Part shown: positions 43,362-52,359 of the stretch, in pieces | Numbering within the stretch: position 1 is the stretch's first letter | Layout: each line of letters opens with the position of its first letter | Source of the DNA: Romboutsia lituseburensis DSM 797 | GTDB taxonomy: Bacteria > Bacillota > Clostridia > Peptostreptococcales > Peptostreptococcaceae | Direction: 5' to 3' | Length of the DNA: 64,000 bases | NCBI RefSeq assembly: GCF_900103615.1 | Contig: NZ_FNGW01000006.1 | Location: 1-64,000 of the forward strand | Notes under the pieces: generated by a model | The model's database searches: none | The model's input: the letters and a program-made list of their open reading frames with translations, nothing else | Told to the model about the DNA's origin: nothing | Position numbers and translations under genes: made by a program

Positions 43362-44357
43362 ATGAGGTTATTAGGAAATACAGGTATGAAAATAAAAAGG
43401 GTAGGATTTGGAGGAATACCGATACAAAGAATATCTCAAAAGGATACTAATGATGTAATTAATGAGTTAGAGAAACAAGGAATAAATTTTATAGATACAG
43501 CAAGAGGATATACAGTAAGTGAAGAATATATAGGGAATTCATTAGAGGGTAGAAGAAAAAATTTTTTTATTGCTACAAAAAGTATGTCTAGAAGTTATGA
43601 ATCTATGAAAAATGACATTGAGATAAGCTTAAGAAATTTAAAAACTGATTATATTGATCTGTATCAAATACATAATCTAAAAAGTGAAGAATATGAAGAT
43701 ATATTTAATGAAGATAAGGCGTATAGAGCGTTATTGGAAGCTAAATCAGAAGGTAAGATAAAGCATATTGGAATTACGAGCCATAGCTTAGAAACTATAG
43801 AGAAAGTAGTTGAAGATGATAAATTTGAAACAATACAATTTCCATATAATATAGTAGAAGATCAAGCGGATGATGTATTTAAAAAGGCTAATGAAAAAGG
43901 CATAGGAATCATTGTAATGAAGCCTTTAGCTGGAGGAGCACTTGATGATGCAACACTAGCTATAAAATACATACTATCTAAAAGCTATATAGATGTAGCT
44001 ATACCTGGAATGGATAGTATTGAGCAAGTTAGACAAAATACAGATGTACTTAAAGATCTAAAATTAAATCAAGAAGACAATGAAAAAATTGAAGAAATAA
44101 GAAAAAGCCTAGGAAATAGATTCTGTAGAAGATGTGAATATTGTCTACCATGTCCAGTAGGCGTAAATATTCCTGCTAATTTCTTACTTGAGGGATATTA
44201 TACTAGATATAATTTAAAGGACTGGGCAATACAAAGATATGAAGCTACAAATGGTAAAGCAAGTGAATGTATAAACTGTGGGCTTTGTGAAACAAAATGT
44301 CCATATGACTTACCTATAAGAGATATGCTAAAGGATGTTGCTAATAAACTAGGATAA
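43362..44357 (+). CDS. Aldo/keto reductase with C-terminal 4Fe-4S motifs
   Basis: A 331-residue protein. The barrel (about 1-260) has the aldo/keto reductase pattern, with FIDTARGYTVSE carrying the catalytic Asp and Tyr near 45-56, and KMKPLAGGA-like IVMKPLAGGAL near 185-195. The C-terminal 80 residues carry two cysteine groups, CRRCEYCLPCP and CINCGLCETKCP, able to hold one or two Fe-S clusters. This Fe-S type is widespread in Clostridia; electron donor and substrate are not known. A GTG at 43350 is in frame, but AGGTGGAG (43348-43355) is spaced for the ATG at 43362. Confidence 0.88.
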   Translation: MRLLGNTGMKIKRVGFGGIPIQRISQKDTNDVINELEKQGINFIDTARGYTVSEEYIGNSLEGRRKNFFIATKSMSRSYESMKNDIEISLRNLKTDYIDLYQIHNLKSEEYEDIFNEDKAYRALLEAKSEGKIKHIGITSHSLETIEKVVEDDKFETIQFPYNIVEDQADDVFKKANEKGIGIIVMKPLAGGALDDATLAIKYILSKSYIDVAIPGMDSIEQVRQNTDVLKDLKLNQEDNEKIEEIRKSLGNRFCRRCEYCLPCPVGVNIPANFLLEGYYTRYNLKDWAIQRYEATNGKASECINCGLCETKCPYDLPIRDMLKDVANKLG

Positions 44358-44390
44358 TATACGTTTATAAATTTAAAAATAGAGAATAAT

Positions 44391-44446
44391 AAAGAGAACT
44401 TAAATTTACTAAAGTGGTTATTTTGTGAATTTAAGTTCTCTTTCAT
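44391..44446 (+). terminator. Long-stem terminator between convergent genes
   Basis: AAAGAGAACTTAAATT at 44391-44406 pairs with AATTTAAGTTCTCTTT at 44428-44443. It serves the aldo/keto reductase gene and could also act on the rusA transcript. Confidence 0.85.
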
Positions 44447-44498
44447 TATTATAAACTATACAAAATCTAGTAGACTAATTAATTAAGTAATAAAATAT

Positions 44499-44903
44499 CT
44501 ATTTTTCTATAATTTTATAAGAAACATCAAATTTAGATGCAGGATAAAGTTCTATTTCAACACGTGGGTTTTCTTTATCTATAAAGTCGAATAAAAGTAC
44601 TGGTTTAAGTTGTTTATCATTTTTTATAATACCGCTTTTTTCGATTCCATCACAAATACTTTTAGGGTAGTTGTGTAAATCACCCATACGTTTATTTGGA
44701 AAATATAGTTTTAATACGGTAATTAATTCTTCCTCTATAGTTTCACCTTGATATTGTTGATTTATAAAACCTGCAATCATATTTTCATATGCAAGGTACT
44801 TAGAATGTTTACCTTTTGATGGCATCCATGCTTGACCATGAACATTGTGGAGTTTAAAATTAGATTTACTTATAGGTCTACCTGGGATTGTTAATTTTAT
44901 CAA
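44499..44903 (-). CDS. rusA: RusA-family Holliday junction endonuclease
   Basis: A 134-residue protein with the RusA pattern: an N-terminal strand TIPGRPISK, then the acidic catalytic region GDLHNYPKSICDGIEKSGII near 77-96, followed by KNDKQ. Two or three Asp residues in this region bind Mg in RusA, and all appear intact. RusA resolves Holliday junctions and is usually carried by phages, but no phage genes surround it here; it stands alone between an aldo/keto reductase gene and queG. AAGGATGG precedes the ATG at 44903. It may be a domesticated resolvase. Confidence 0.85.
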   Translation of the reverse strand: MIKLTIPGRPISKSNFKLHNVHGQAWMPSKGKHSKYLAYENMIAGFINQQYQGETIEEELITVLKLYFPNKRMGDLHNYPKSICDGIEKSGIIKNDKQLKPVLLFDFIDKENPRVEIELYPASKFDVSYKIIEK

Positions 44904-44967
44904 ATTATCACCATCCTTATACTTTAGTTATTATAAGACTAATAATAAATTAATGAAAGGATATTTT

Positions 44968-45873
44968 ATGAATAAAAAAGAATTAAAAGAATTTTGTGCA
45001 TCATTAGGATTAAAATGTGTAGGAATAGCAGGCGTAGGTCCTTATGATACTTTAGAAAAAATAATAAAACATAGATTGTCTAATGGACATACTACAGGAA
45101 TGGAAGAGCCTATTTTGGAGAAAAGAATAAATCCTAAATTAACTATGGAAAATGCAAAATCAATAATAGTATGTGCTTTTCCATATTATGTAGAAGATGA
45201 TAGAGACTCTAATTTATCTAAATACTGTAGGGGTAAAGATTATCATATAATAACAAAAGAGTTTCTACAAAAAATTTGTAATTATTTAGAAAAAAGCATA
45301 AAAGGTTTTGAGTATAAAATTTTTGTAGATAATGGACCGTTAGTTGATAGGCACTTAGCTCAAATTTCAGGAGTTGGTTACTTTGGAATAAATAATAACA
45401 TAATAACTGATGAATATGGTTCTTATGTGTTTATAGGATATATTATAAATAATTATGAGTTTTATCCAGATGAACCACTACCAAAAACATGTATAAATTG
45501 TGGCGAATGTGTAAAATATTGTCCGGCAAATGCTCTTTTAGGAAATTATGAGATGAATCCTAAAAGATGTATATCTTATTTAACTCAAAAAAAAGAGACT
45601 TTATCCGATGAAGAAAAAGAAAGTATAAGAAATAATGGCAAAGTTTTTGGATGTGATGTGTGCCAAGATGTATGTCCTCATAACAAGAACATTTCAAAAA
45701 CTGAAATTGAAGGATTTATGAAAGATCTAATATATAACTTAGAATATGAAACTATAAGCCTAATGTCTAATAAAGAGTTTAAACGTACATACGGTGAAAG
45801 GGCTTTTAGCTGGAGAGGAAAAAATTTAATAAAAAGAAATTTAGAAATAGTAAATGATTTAGAGCAATCTTAA
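44968..45873 (+). CDS. queG: Epoxyqueuosine reductase QueG
   Basis: A 301-residue Fe-S protein. The C-terminal half has two 4Fe-4S motifs: CINCGECVKYCP near 178-189 and CDVCQDVCP near 238-246, with CI at 206-207. The GVGYFG stretch near 138-143 and NNIITDEYGSYVFIG follow the QueG pattern. QueG reduces epoxyqueuosine to queuosine in tRNA and uses cobalamin as cofactor, so it is one consumer of B12 in this organism. The frame extends upstream to 44845, but GAAAGGAT precedes the ATG at 44968. The protein is slightly shorter than E. coli QueG. Confidence 0.9.
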   Translation: MNKKELKEFCASLGLKCVGIAGVGPYDTLEKIIKHRLSNGHTTGMEEPILEKRINPKLTMENAKSIIVCAFPYYVEDDRDSNLSKYCRGKDYHIITKEFLQKICNYLEKSIKGFEYKIFVDNGPLVDRHLAQISGVGYFGINNNIITDEYGSYVFIGYIINNYEFYPDEPLPKTCINCGECVKYCPANALLGNYEMNPKRCISYLTQKKETLSDEEKESIRNNGKVFGCDVCQDVCPHNKNISKTEIEGFMKDLIYNLEYETISLMSNKEFKRTYGERAFSWRGKNLIKRNLEIVNDLEQS

Positions 45874-45892
45874 TATAAGATGCTCTTTTTTG
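45861..45892 (+). terminator. Intrinsic terminator overlapping the queG stop
   Basis: AGAGCA at 45861-45866 pairs with TGCTCT at 45880-45885, extended by TCTT/AAGA, then TTTTT. Confidence 0.85.
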
Positions 45893-45999
45893 CGTAATTA
45901 AACTATAAATTTTAGAGTTTTAATAAATATTAAAATTGACTCAACATTTACAAGCTATAACACATAGAATGTATAAAAGAAAAAGAAGGGGGAGGGGTT

Positions 46000-48258
46000 A
46001 TGCTAACATATAATAACACATCCGAAATAGAACCTCTAGAAAGTATATTAGGTCAAAAAAGAGCAATTGATGCTATGGAGATAGGGTTAAGAATAAATAA
46101 CCCTGCTTACAATATATATATAGCTGGGGAGTCTGGTACGGGGAAAACAACATATGCTATGAAAGCATTGGATAAATATGCATCACAAAAAGACAATCAC
46201 AAAGATTGGTGTTATGTATATAACTTTGAACACCCTAGAGAACCAGTTGCTATAGGTCTTAAGAAAGGACTTGGAAAAATATTTAAAAAAGATATAGAAA
46301 AACTTATAGAAACTTTATTAGATGAATTAGTAGATGCTTTTGAAAGTGAAGATTTTGAAATAGGAAAAAATCAATTAATAGAAGAATATGAAATAGAAAA
46401 AGATACTCTTTTGAAAAAAATTAAAAAATATGGAGAAGAAAAAGGTTTTAAATTAAAAAATAGTAAAGTTGGAATGGTGTTTATACCTATAAAAGATGAA
46501 AAAGAAGATGAAGAAAAAACTGATGAAGAAGAACAAAAAGCAGATGAAGAATTTTACAAAGTTAAAAGAGAGTTAGAAAGTATGGCAATTCAAGTTGTAT
46601 ATAAGATAAGAGACTTAGAAGATGCTGCAAAAGAAGCATTGCTAGATTTAGAGGAAGAGGTAGCTAAATTTGTAATAGACCCGCATATAGAACTTTTAAC
46701 TGAAAAATATAAAGGATATGATAAGGTAAAAAAATACTTAGCTAATATGAGAAAAGATATTTTAGAGTATGTGTACTTATTTTATATGGATGAAGAAGAA
46801 TTAAAAGATAAATATGACAAAGAGCATTTTACAAAATATAAAGTGAATTTATTTGTAGATAATGGAAGTGATAAAAAAAGCTCTTCTGCTCCTGTAATAG
46901 TAGAAATGAATCCTAGTCCATCTAATTTATTTGGTAAAGCAGAGTATGATTACTATAATGGTGGAGTAAAAACAGATTTTACAAAATTAATTCCAGGTGC
47001 TGTTCATAAGGCTAATGGAGGATATTTAGTATTATATACAGATCAATTATTAAGATATGGATTATCTTGGGATATGTTAAAAAGAACTATACAGTCAAGA
47101 AAAATAGGAGTAGATACACAAACTTCTATAAAACCTGAAAGTATACCTATAGATATGAAAGTTATATTAATAGGAAATAATTATATGTATAATTTACTTT
47201 ATAATTATGATGCAGACTTTAGTAAATACTTCAAGATATTCGTTGATTTTGATAATGAGATGGATAAAAATGATACTAATGAGGATGGAATAACTAGATT
47301 TATAGCATTGCAATGTAATAAAAATAAATTAAAACATTTTACTTATGATGCAGTACAAGAAGTTATAAAATTTAGTACTAGGGTATCTGGTGATAATAGT
47401 AAACTCTCAACGGAATTTAATAAGATACTAGAAGTCATTATAGAGGGAGATGCATATGCAACAATTAGAGGTGTTGAGTATGTAGATAAAGAGGATGTTA
47501 AAGTGGCTATAAATGAAAGAAGAAAAAGACTAAGTAGAATAGAAAGCAAAATGGATGAGTCATTAGAAAATGGATTTACACTTATAGAAACTCAAGGTAA
47601 AAAAATAGGGGTTATAAATGGATTATCAGTCCTTAATATGGGAGAATATTCATTCGGAAGACCTTCTAGAATAACTGTAACAACTAGTCCTGGAAATAAA
47701 GGCATAGTAAATATTGAAAGAGAAGTAAATATGAGTGGTCCAATACACAACAAAGGAGTGCTTATATTAGGAGGATATTTAGCTGAAAACTTTGCTCAAG
47801 AGTTTCCTTTATCTATAAATGCATATATTTGTTTTGAACAAAATTATGGTGGTGTTGATGGAGATAGTGCTACAGGAGCTGAATTATATACGCTAATTTC
47901 ATCACTAACTAAAATACCATTAAAACAAAATATCGCAGTAACTGGATCTATGAATCAAAAAGGTGATATACAAGTGGTTGGAGGTATTGCAGAAAAGGTA
48001 GAAGGATTTTATTCTACATGTAAGAGAAAAGGTCTAACTGGAGATCAAGGAGTTATAATTCCTAAAAATAATAGTAGAAATCTAGTCCTATCAGATGAGT
48101 TAAATGAAGCTATAGAAAAAGGCATGTTTAAAATATATCAAGTAGAAAGAGTAGAACAAGCGCTTGAAATTTTAACAGATATGAGTTTTGATTATATCAA
48201 AAAACTAACAGTTGATAGACTTAGAGAATTTAGTAAAATAAAAAATGAGTCAAAATAA
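46000..48258 (+). CDS. Lon-like ATP-dependent protease (LonB/LonC type, S16)
   Basis: A 752-residue AAA+ protease without the N-terminal Lon substrate domain. Walker A GESGTGKTT lies near 43-51. A long charged coiled-coil insert (about 95-280) follows, with runs of Glu and Lys. The ATPase part resumes with FGKAEYD and GAVHKANGGYLVL near 325-345. The S16 protease domain (about 560-740) has the catalytic Ser in GDSATGAEL near 624-632 and the Lys in VGGIAEKVEGF near 664-674. It degrades misfolded or regulatory proteins in the cytosol. The ribosome binding site is a strong GGGGGAGGGG. Related proteins are often called AAA family ATPase with Lon-type protease. Confidence 0.88.
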   Translation: MLTYNNTSEIEPLESILGQKRAIDAMEIGLRINNPAYNIYIAGESGTGKTTYAMKALDKYASQKDNHKDWCYVYNFEHPREPVAIGLKKGLGKIFKKDIEKLIETLLDELVDAFESEDFEIGKNQLIEEYEIEKDTLLKKIKKYGEEKGFKLKNSKVGMVFIPIKDEKEDEEKTDEEEQKADEEFYKVKRELESMAIQVVYKIRDLEDAAKEALLDLEEEVAKFVIDPHIELLTEKYKGYDKVKKYLANMRKDILEYVYLFYMDEEELKDKYDKEHFTKYKVNLFVDNGSDKKSSSAPVIVEMNPSPSNLFGKAEYDYYNGGVKTDFTKLIPGAVHKANGGYLVLYTDQLLRYGLSWDMLKRTIQSRKIGVDTQTSIKPESIPIDMKVILIGNNYMYNLLYNYDADFSKYFKIFVDFDNEMDKNDTNEDGITRFIALQCNKNKLKHFTYDAVQEVIKFSTRVSGDNSKLSTEFNKILEVIIEGDAYATIRGVEYVDKEDVKVAINERRKRLSRIESKMDESLENGFTLIETQGKKIGVINGLSVLNMGEYSFGRPSRITVTTSPGNKGIVNIEREVNMSGPIHNKGVLILGGYLAENFAQEFPLSINAYICFEQNYGGVDGDSATGAELYTLISSLTKIPLKQNIAVTGSMNQKGDIQVVGGIAEKVEGFYSTCKRKGLTGDQGVIIPKNNSRNLVLSDELNEAIEKGMFKIYQVERVEQALEILTDMSFDYIKKLTVDRLREFSKIKNESK

Positions 48259-48290
48259 TGTTTTTATAAAAAATTAAATGGGAATAAATG

Positions 48291-48330
48291 AAAAGAAAGC
48301 ATCACTTAGAAAGTTTTGCTTTCTTTTTAA
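48291..48330 (+). terminator. Intrinsic terminator after the Lon-like gene
   Basis: AAAAGAAAGCA at 48291-48301 pairs with TGCTTTCTTTT starting at 48316, then T. Confidence 0.85.
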
Positions 48331-48368
48331 ATTTTAAACTAAATAGTATAATTTTAAGAATACGGTAA

Positions 48369-48404
48369 ATGTAAGTGTTTATGTGAAAAACTTACATATA
48401 TAAT
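48369..48404 (+). promoter_or_regulatory. Inverted repeat overlapping a TATAAT box before nth
   Basis: ATGTAAGT at 48369-48376 pairs with ACTTACAT at 48390-48397, right against TATAAT at 48399-48404. A -35 box is weak, so the repeat may be an operator. Binding protein unknown. Confidence 0.4.
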
Positions 48405-48485
48405 AGTACAGTAATTTGTTATATATTGCTGAAGATGATAAATAATATATTAATAAGTAATTAAATAAAAAGGGGAGATTTTAAA

Positions 48486-49115
48486 ATGAAGGATGTTAAT
48501 AAAATATTGGATGTACTAGAAAAAACATATCCAGATGCTAAATGTGAGTTAAACTATACAACTCCTTTTGAATTATTAGTAGCAACAATATTATCTGCTC
48601 AATGTACAGATGTCAGAGTTAATAAAGTAACTGAAGAATTATTTAAAAAATATAATACAGCTAGAGCATTTTCAAAACTAAGTGTTGATCAGATAAGCGA
48701 AGAAATAAAAAGTTGTGGTTTGTATAAAAGTAAATCACAAAAGATAAAAGCTACATCAGAGATGTTATGTGAGTTATATGATGGACAAGTTCCAGATACC
48801 TTAGATAAATTAGTTGAATTACCTGGGGTAGGAAGGAAAACTGCAAATGTTGTTTTAAGCAATGCTTTTAATCAAGATGCTATGGCAGTTGATACACATG
48901 TATTTAGAGTAGCAAATAGAATTGGATTGGTTCAAACTCAGACACCAGAAAAAACAGAATTTGAACTTATGGATGTTATACCTAAAAAAAGATGGTCTCA
49001 TTCTCATCATCTTTTAATATTTCATGGAAGGAGGATATGTAAAGCCAGAAAACCAGAATGTGAAATTTGTCCTATAAAAAACGATTGTAGTTATTATAAA
49101 GAAGGGAATGACTGA
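48486..49115 (+). CDS. nth: Endonuclease III
   Basis: A 209-residue base-excision repair glycosylase/lyase. The helix-hairpin-helix LPGVGRKTANVVL lies near 114-126 with the catalytic Lys in GRKTA, the catalytic Asp in VDTHVFRVANRIG near 135-147 and the Fe-S cysteines in CKARKPECEICPIKNDC near 186-202. It removes oxidised pyrimidines and nicks the DNA. GGGGAG precedes the ATG. The stop overlaps the next reading frame, suggesting coupling to the VanW gene. Confidence 0.96.
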   Translation: MKDVNKILDVLEKTYPDAKCELNYTTPFELLVATILSAQCTDVRVNKVTEELFKKYNTARAFSKLSVDQISEEIKSCGLYKSKSQKIKATSEMLCELYDGQVPDTLDKLVELPGVGRKTANVVLSNAFNQDAMAVDTHVFRVANRIGLVQTQTPEKTEFELMDVIPKKRWSHSHHLLIFHGRRICKARKPECEICPIKNDCSYYKEGND

Positions 49116-49116
49116 T

Positions 49117-50475
49117 GTGAAACGACTTAAAATAATAACAGTATTAATAGCAGTAGGAATCTTTTTTTTAGGAAGTATAAATGTAGCACAAGCTAAAAAT
49201 AATGAAGAAAAAATTTGTAAAAATATATATGTAGAAAATATAGATGTATCTGAATTAACTAGAGAAGAGGCTCAAAAGAAAATAGAAAAATTTATTAAAG
49301 AGCATAATCAAATTATATTTATTAATGAAGATAGCAAGTTTGTTTTAAATATAAATGATATAGGCGTTAATTATAATATAAGAAATTCTGTACAAGAAGC
49401 CTATAATATAGGTAGAGATAAAAATATAATATCTAATATAAAAACTAAAGTTAACTTAGAGCTAGGAGAAACTGTAAATATACATTTAAATAAATCATAC
49501 AATAATGAAAAGATACAAGCTTTTATAGAAAATATTGAACAAAACATAAGCAGATTACCTATTAATGCTAGTATAAGTTTAGATGGCGAAAACTTAGCTT
49601 ATGAAAGAGAAACATATGGAATAGGATTAGACAAAGGAAAATTTAAAAGAATAATAATCACTAAAATAAATGAGATGAATTATGAAAAAGAGGAGATTCC
49701 TACAATTTCAGTAGCACCTAAATACTTATATGATGATATATGTAAAATAAATTCAGTACTTGGGACTTATGAAACATATTTTAATCCTAATATATACAAT
49801 AGAGTTAATAATATAAGAGTTGGAGCTAAAGCTACAAGTAATATTATACTAAATCCAACTGAAGAATTTTCATTTAATTCTTATATACAATCTCCAGATG
49901 TAAAATGCCAATTTAAAAAAGCACCTGTAATTATAAATGGAAAATTAAAACAAGGTTCTGGTGGAGGTTTGTGCCAAGTATCTACTACTTTATATAATGC
50001 AGCCCTTTATGCAGGGCTTGAGATAACAAATGTTAAAAATCATAGTATACCAAGTTCATATATATCAAAAGGAAGAGATGCTACTATATCAACAGGTGAT
50101 ATTGATTTAAGATTTAAAAATAATTTTGAAACTCCTATATTTATTACTCATAAAGTATATGATAACAAAATTGTATCAACTATTTACGGAAATGAAGAAA
50201 ATAAAAAAGATATAGAAATAATTACAGAAATTGTAAAATCACTTCCATATAGAACAAAATGTCAGCAAAGTGATAAATTATATGAAGGTGAAAAAAGTAT
50301 CTATCAAAAAGGACGAAAAGGATATACAGTAAATACTTTTAGAATATATAAATCAAATGGAGATGTAGTTAAAGAACTTATAAAGGAAAACTATTATCCT
50401 CCTATGGACAAGATAGTTATATATGGAACTAAGAAAAAAATACAAAATAATAACCTTAATGGTGAAGTTATGTAA
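49117..50475 (+). CDS. VanW-family cell-wall protein
   Basis: A 452-residue exported protein with an N-terminal signal segment (about 5-25, IITVLIAVGIFFLGSINVAQA). Residues 30-210 resemble the peptidoglycan-binding_4 (YkuD-associated) repeat. The VanW domain (about 225-370) has RVNNIRVGAKATSNIILNPTEEFSFN and GSGGGLCQVSTTLYNAALYAGL, and a G5-like C-terminus follows. VanW proteins occur in glycopeptide-resistance clusters and in ordinary Clostridia; their biochemical role is unknown. ATG 49108 is in frame but lies directly on the GGGA ribosome binding site, so the GTG at 49117 is preferred. Confidence 0.85.
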   Translation: MKRLKIITVLIAVGIFFLGSINVAQAKNNEEKICKNIYVENIDVSELTREEAQKKIEKFIKEHNQIIFINEDSKFVLNINDIGVNYNIRNSVQEAYNIGRDKNIISNIKTKVNLELGETVNIHLNKSYNNEKIQAFIENIEQNISRLPINASISLDGENLAYERETYGIGLDKGKFKRIIITKINEMNYEKEEIPTISVAPKYLYDDICKINSVLGTYETYFNPNIYNRVNNIRVGAKATSNIILNPTEEFSFNSYIQSPDVKCQFKKAPVIINGKLKQGSGGGLCQVSTTLYNAALYAGLEITNVKNHSIPSSYISKGRDATISTGDIDLRFKNNFETPIFITHKVYDNKIVSTIYGNEENKKDIEIITEIVKSLPYRTKCQQSDKLYEGEKSIYQKGRKGYTVNTFRIYKSNGDVVKELIKENYYPPMDKIVIYGTKKKIQNNNLNGEVM

Positions 50476-50525
50476 AGATTAAAATCTCCCATTTAAATTT
50501 AAAATGGGAGATTTTAATCTTTAAT
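50474..50525 (+). terminator. Very long hairpin after the VanW gene
   Basis: AAAGATTAAAATCTCCCATT at 50474-50493 pairs perfectly, over about 21 bp, with the reverse complement ending at about 50522. The T-tail is short (TTTAAT). It starts at the stop codon. Confidence 0.8.
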
Positions 50526-50678
50526 ATGCAGAAAAATAACTTAATAAAGCAATCATTGAGATAAAGAAAATTTCTGTTATAATTATATTTGAGAAATATC
50601 AATTCTAAAAAAATATATAGAAATTTAAATTTATAGATACATAATGTAAATTTAATAATCGTAAAAGGAGGATTTTAT

Positions 50679-51149
50679 ATGTCATTAAACGTAGTATTAG
50701 TAGAACCTGAGATACCTCAAAATACTGGAAATATAATAAGAACATGTGCTGCAACAGGTACAACATTACATTTAGTTAGACCATTAGGTTTTTCTTTAGA
50801 GGATAAATATTTAAAAAGAAGTGGATTAGATTACTGGGATTTAGCAAATATACAGTACTATGACAGCTTCGAAGAAGTCGTTGAAAAGAATCCAGAAGGA
50901 AAGTTTTTCTTCTCAACAACAAAAGTTAATCAATCACATTCTGATATGGAGTTTGTTGAAAATTCATTCGTAGTATTTGGAAAAGAAACAAAAGGATTAC
51001 CAGAAGATTTAATTAAAGCAAATTTAGATACTTGCATGAGGATACCAATGATAAACGTAGAAAAAGCAAGATCACTAAACTTATCAAACTCAGTTGCGAT
51101 AGTAGTGTACGAGGCACTAAGACAATTAGGTTATCCTAATATGAGATAA
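50679..51149 (+). CDS. trmL: tRNA (cytidine(34)-2'-O)-methyltransferase TrmL
   Basis: A 156-residue SPOUT methyltransferase, the normal TrmL length. Visible motifs are VLVEPEIPQNTGNIIRT (6-22) with the catalytic-region Asn and Arg, FGKETKGLPEDL near 101-112, the IPM and SLNLSNSVAIVVYEALRQ knot region near 125-147. It methylates the wobble ribose of tRNA-Leu anticodons. AGGAGG precedes the ATG. The DegV gene follows after 40 bp. Confidence 0.93.
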   Translation: MSLNVVLVEPEIPQNTGNIIRTCAATGTTLHLVRPLGFSLEDKYLKRSGLDYWDLANIQYYDSFEEVVEKNPEGKFFFSTTKVNQSHSDMEFVENSFVVFGKETKGLPEDLIKANLDTCMRIPMINVEKARSLNLSNSVAIVVYEALRQLGYPNMR

Positions 51150-51189
51150 TCCCAATTAATCTAAGCAAGTTTAGGAGGGGACAATTAAA

Positions 51190-52038
51190 ATGAAAAATAT
51201 AAAGGTCATTTGTGATAGTTTATCAGATATACCTAAAGAGTTAATTCAAAAATATGATATAGAAGTTGTACCGTTAACTGTAATATTAGATAAAAAAGAA
51301 TATAAAGATGGCGTAGATATATCTAATGATGAATTCTATAAAACACTTAGGGAACAAAATGTATATCCAAAAACATCGCAAGCAACATATGCTCAATTTA
51401 AAGAAGTATTTGAAAGATACGTTAATGAAGGCAGAAAAGTACTTTACATAGCAGGATCATCTGTAGCTACAGGAACATATCAAAGCGCAGTTATGGCTAA
51501 GAATGATATAGGTGGAGATATTTATACATATGATTCATTAGCATTTTCGTATGTTATAGGTATATTAGTTGTTAAAGCAGCACAACTTGCTCAAGAAGGT
51601 AAAGATATAGATGAAATATTAGAAGAAGTTAGAATACTAAGAGAAAAGACTTATGTTTTATTCTCAGTAGATACATTAGAATATTTACAAAAAGGTGGAA
51701 GAATATCTTCTACTAAAGCTGCTATAGGTAGCATATTAAATATAAAGCCTATATTAGATATAAGAGATGGATTAGTCGCTCCTGTATGTCAAGTTAGAGG
51801 CAAGAAGAATGTAATATCTAAAATGATTGAACTAATAAAAGAAAATTGTGGAACAAATTTAACAGACCAAGTTATCTGCATAGGATATAGTGATGATTTC
51901 AAAGAAAGAGAAATGTTAACTGAAGTAGTCAAAGAACAATTTAATCCGAAAGGAATATTATACTTCCAAATTGGAACTTGTGTAGGATCTCATGCTGGAC
52001 CTGGTTTAACTGGAATTATATGTCTAAAAAATAAATAG
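51190..52038 (+). CDS. DegV-family fatty-acid-binding protein
   Basis: A 282-residue DegV protein with the N-terminal CDSLSDIPKELIQKYDIEVVPL pattern, TSQATYAQFKEVF near 58-70, SVDTLEYLQKGGRISSTKAAIG near 155-176 and a terminal HAGPGLTG. DegV/FakB proteins bind fatty acids and present them to FakA for phosphorylation. No fakA is nearby. AGGAGGGG precedes the ATG. Confidence 0.92.
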   Translation: MKNIKVICDSLSDIPKELIQKYDIEVVPLTVILDKKEYKDGVDISNDEFYKTLREQNVYPKTSQATYAQFKEVFERYVNEGRKVLYIAGSSVATGTYQSAVMAKNDIGGDIYTYDSLAFSYVIGILVVKAAQLAQEGKDIDEILEEVRILREKTYVLFSVDTLEYLQKGGRISSTKAAIGSILNIKPILDIRDGLVAPVCQVRGKKNVISKMIELIKENCGTNLTDQVICIGYSDDFKEREMLTEVVKEQFNPKGILYFQIGTCVGSHAGPGLTGIICLKNK

Positions 52039-52359
52039 TATGTCATATTTAAGGAAGTCCTCGTAAGAGGGCTTTTTATTTTGATAATAATAAGCATAAG
52101 TAAATAAAAAATAAAATAAATATGAAAAAAATACTTTAAAAACGTTAAAATACCAATAATAAGTAAGAATACTAACTAAGTTTTTAGAAAATTGTGTAAA
52201 AAGAATAATTACACACTAATTTCAAAAAATAAGTTACATTATTATACAAAAAATATACATTTAATTGCCATAAAAATTTTTTTTTATATAGAAAAAGTTT
52301 TCAAAATGGTGTACTATATAATCAATAGTACATAATATTTATATTTTAGGGAGGAATCT
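52039..52359. other. Intergenic region before the nucleoside-uptake lipoprotein
   Basis: 321 bp. It holds the degV terminator (52055-52078) and a TATAAT at 52317-52322 with a weak TTTTCA -35-like box. I looked for a purine riboswitch, since the operon likely handles nucleosides, and saw no conserved core. Confidence 0.5.
52055..52078 (+). terminator. Intrinsic terminator after degV
   Basis: AAGTCCTC pairs with GAGGGCTT (one G-U pair) around GTAA, followed by TTTATT. Confidence 0.88.

Noticed and set aside
44845-44967. N-terminal extension of QueG overlapping rusA
   Set aside because: No ribosome binding site; the ATG at 44968 has GAAAGGAT and matches the usual QueG start.
44499-45873. Prophage remnant around rusA
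   Set aside because: No integrase, terminase, capsid or other phage genes are near, and codon use and neighbours are chromosomal.
52079-52359. Purine riboswitch upstream of the nucleoside lipoprotein
   Set aside because: The operon made one likely, but the conserved junction bases of the aptamer are not present.
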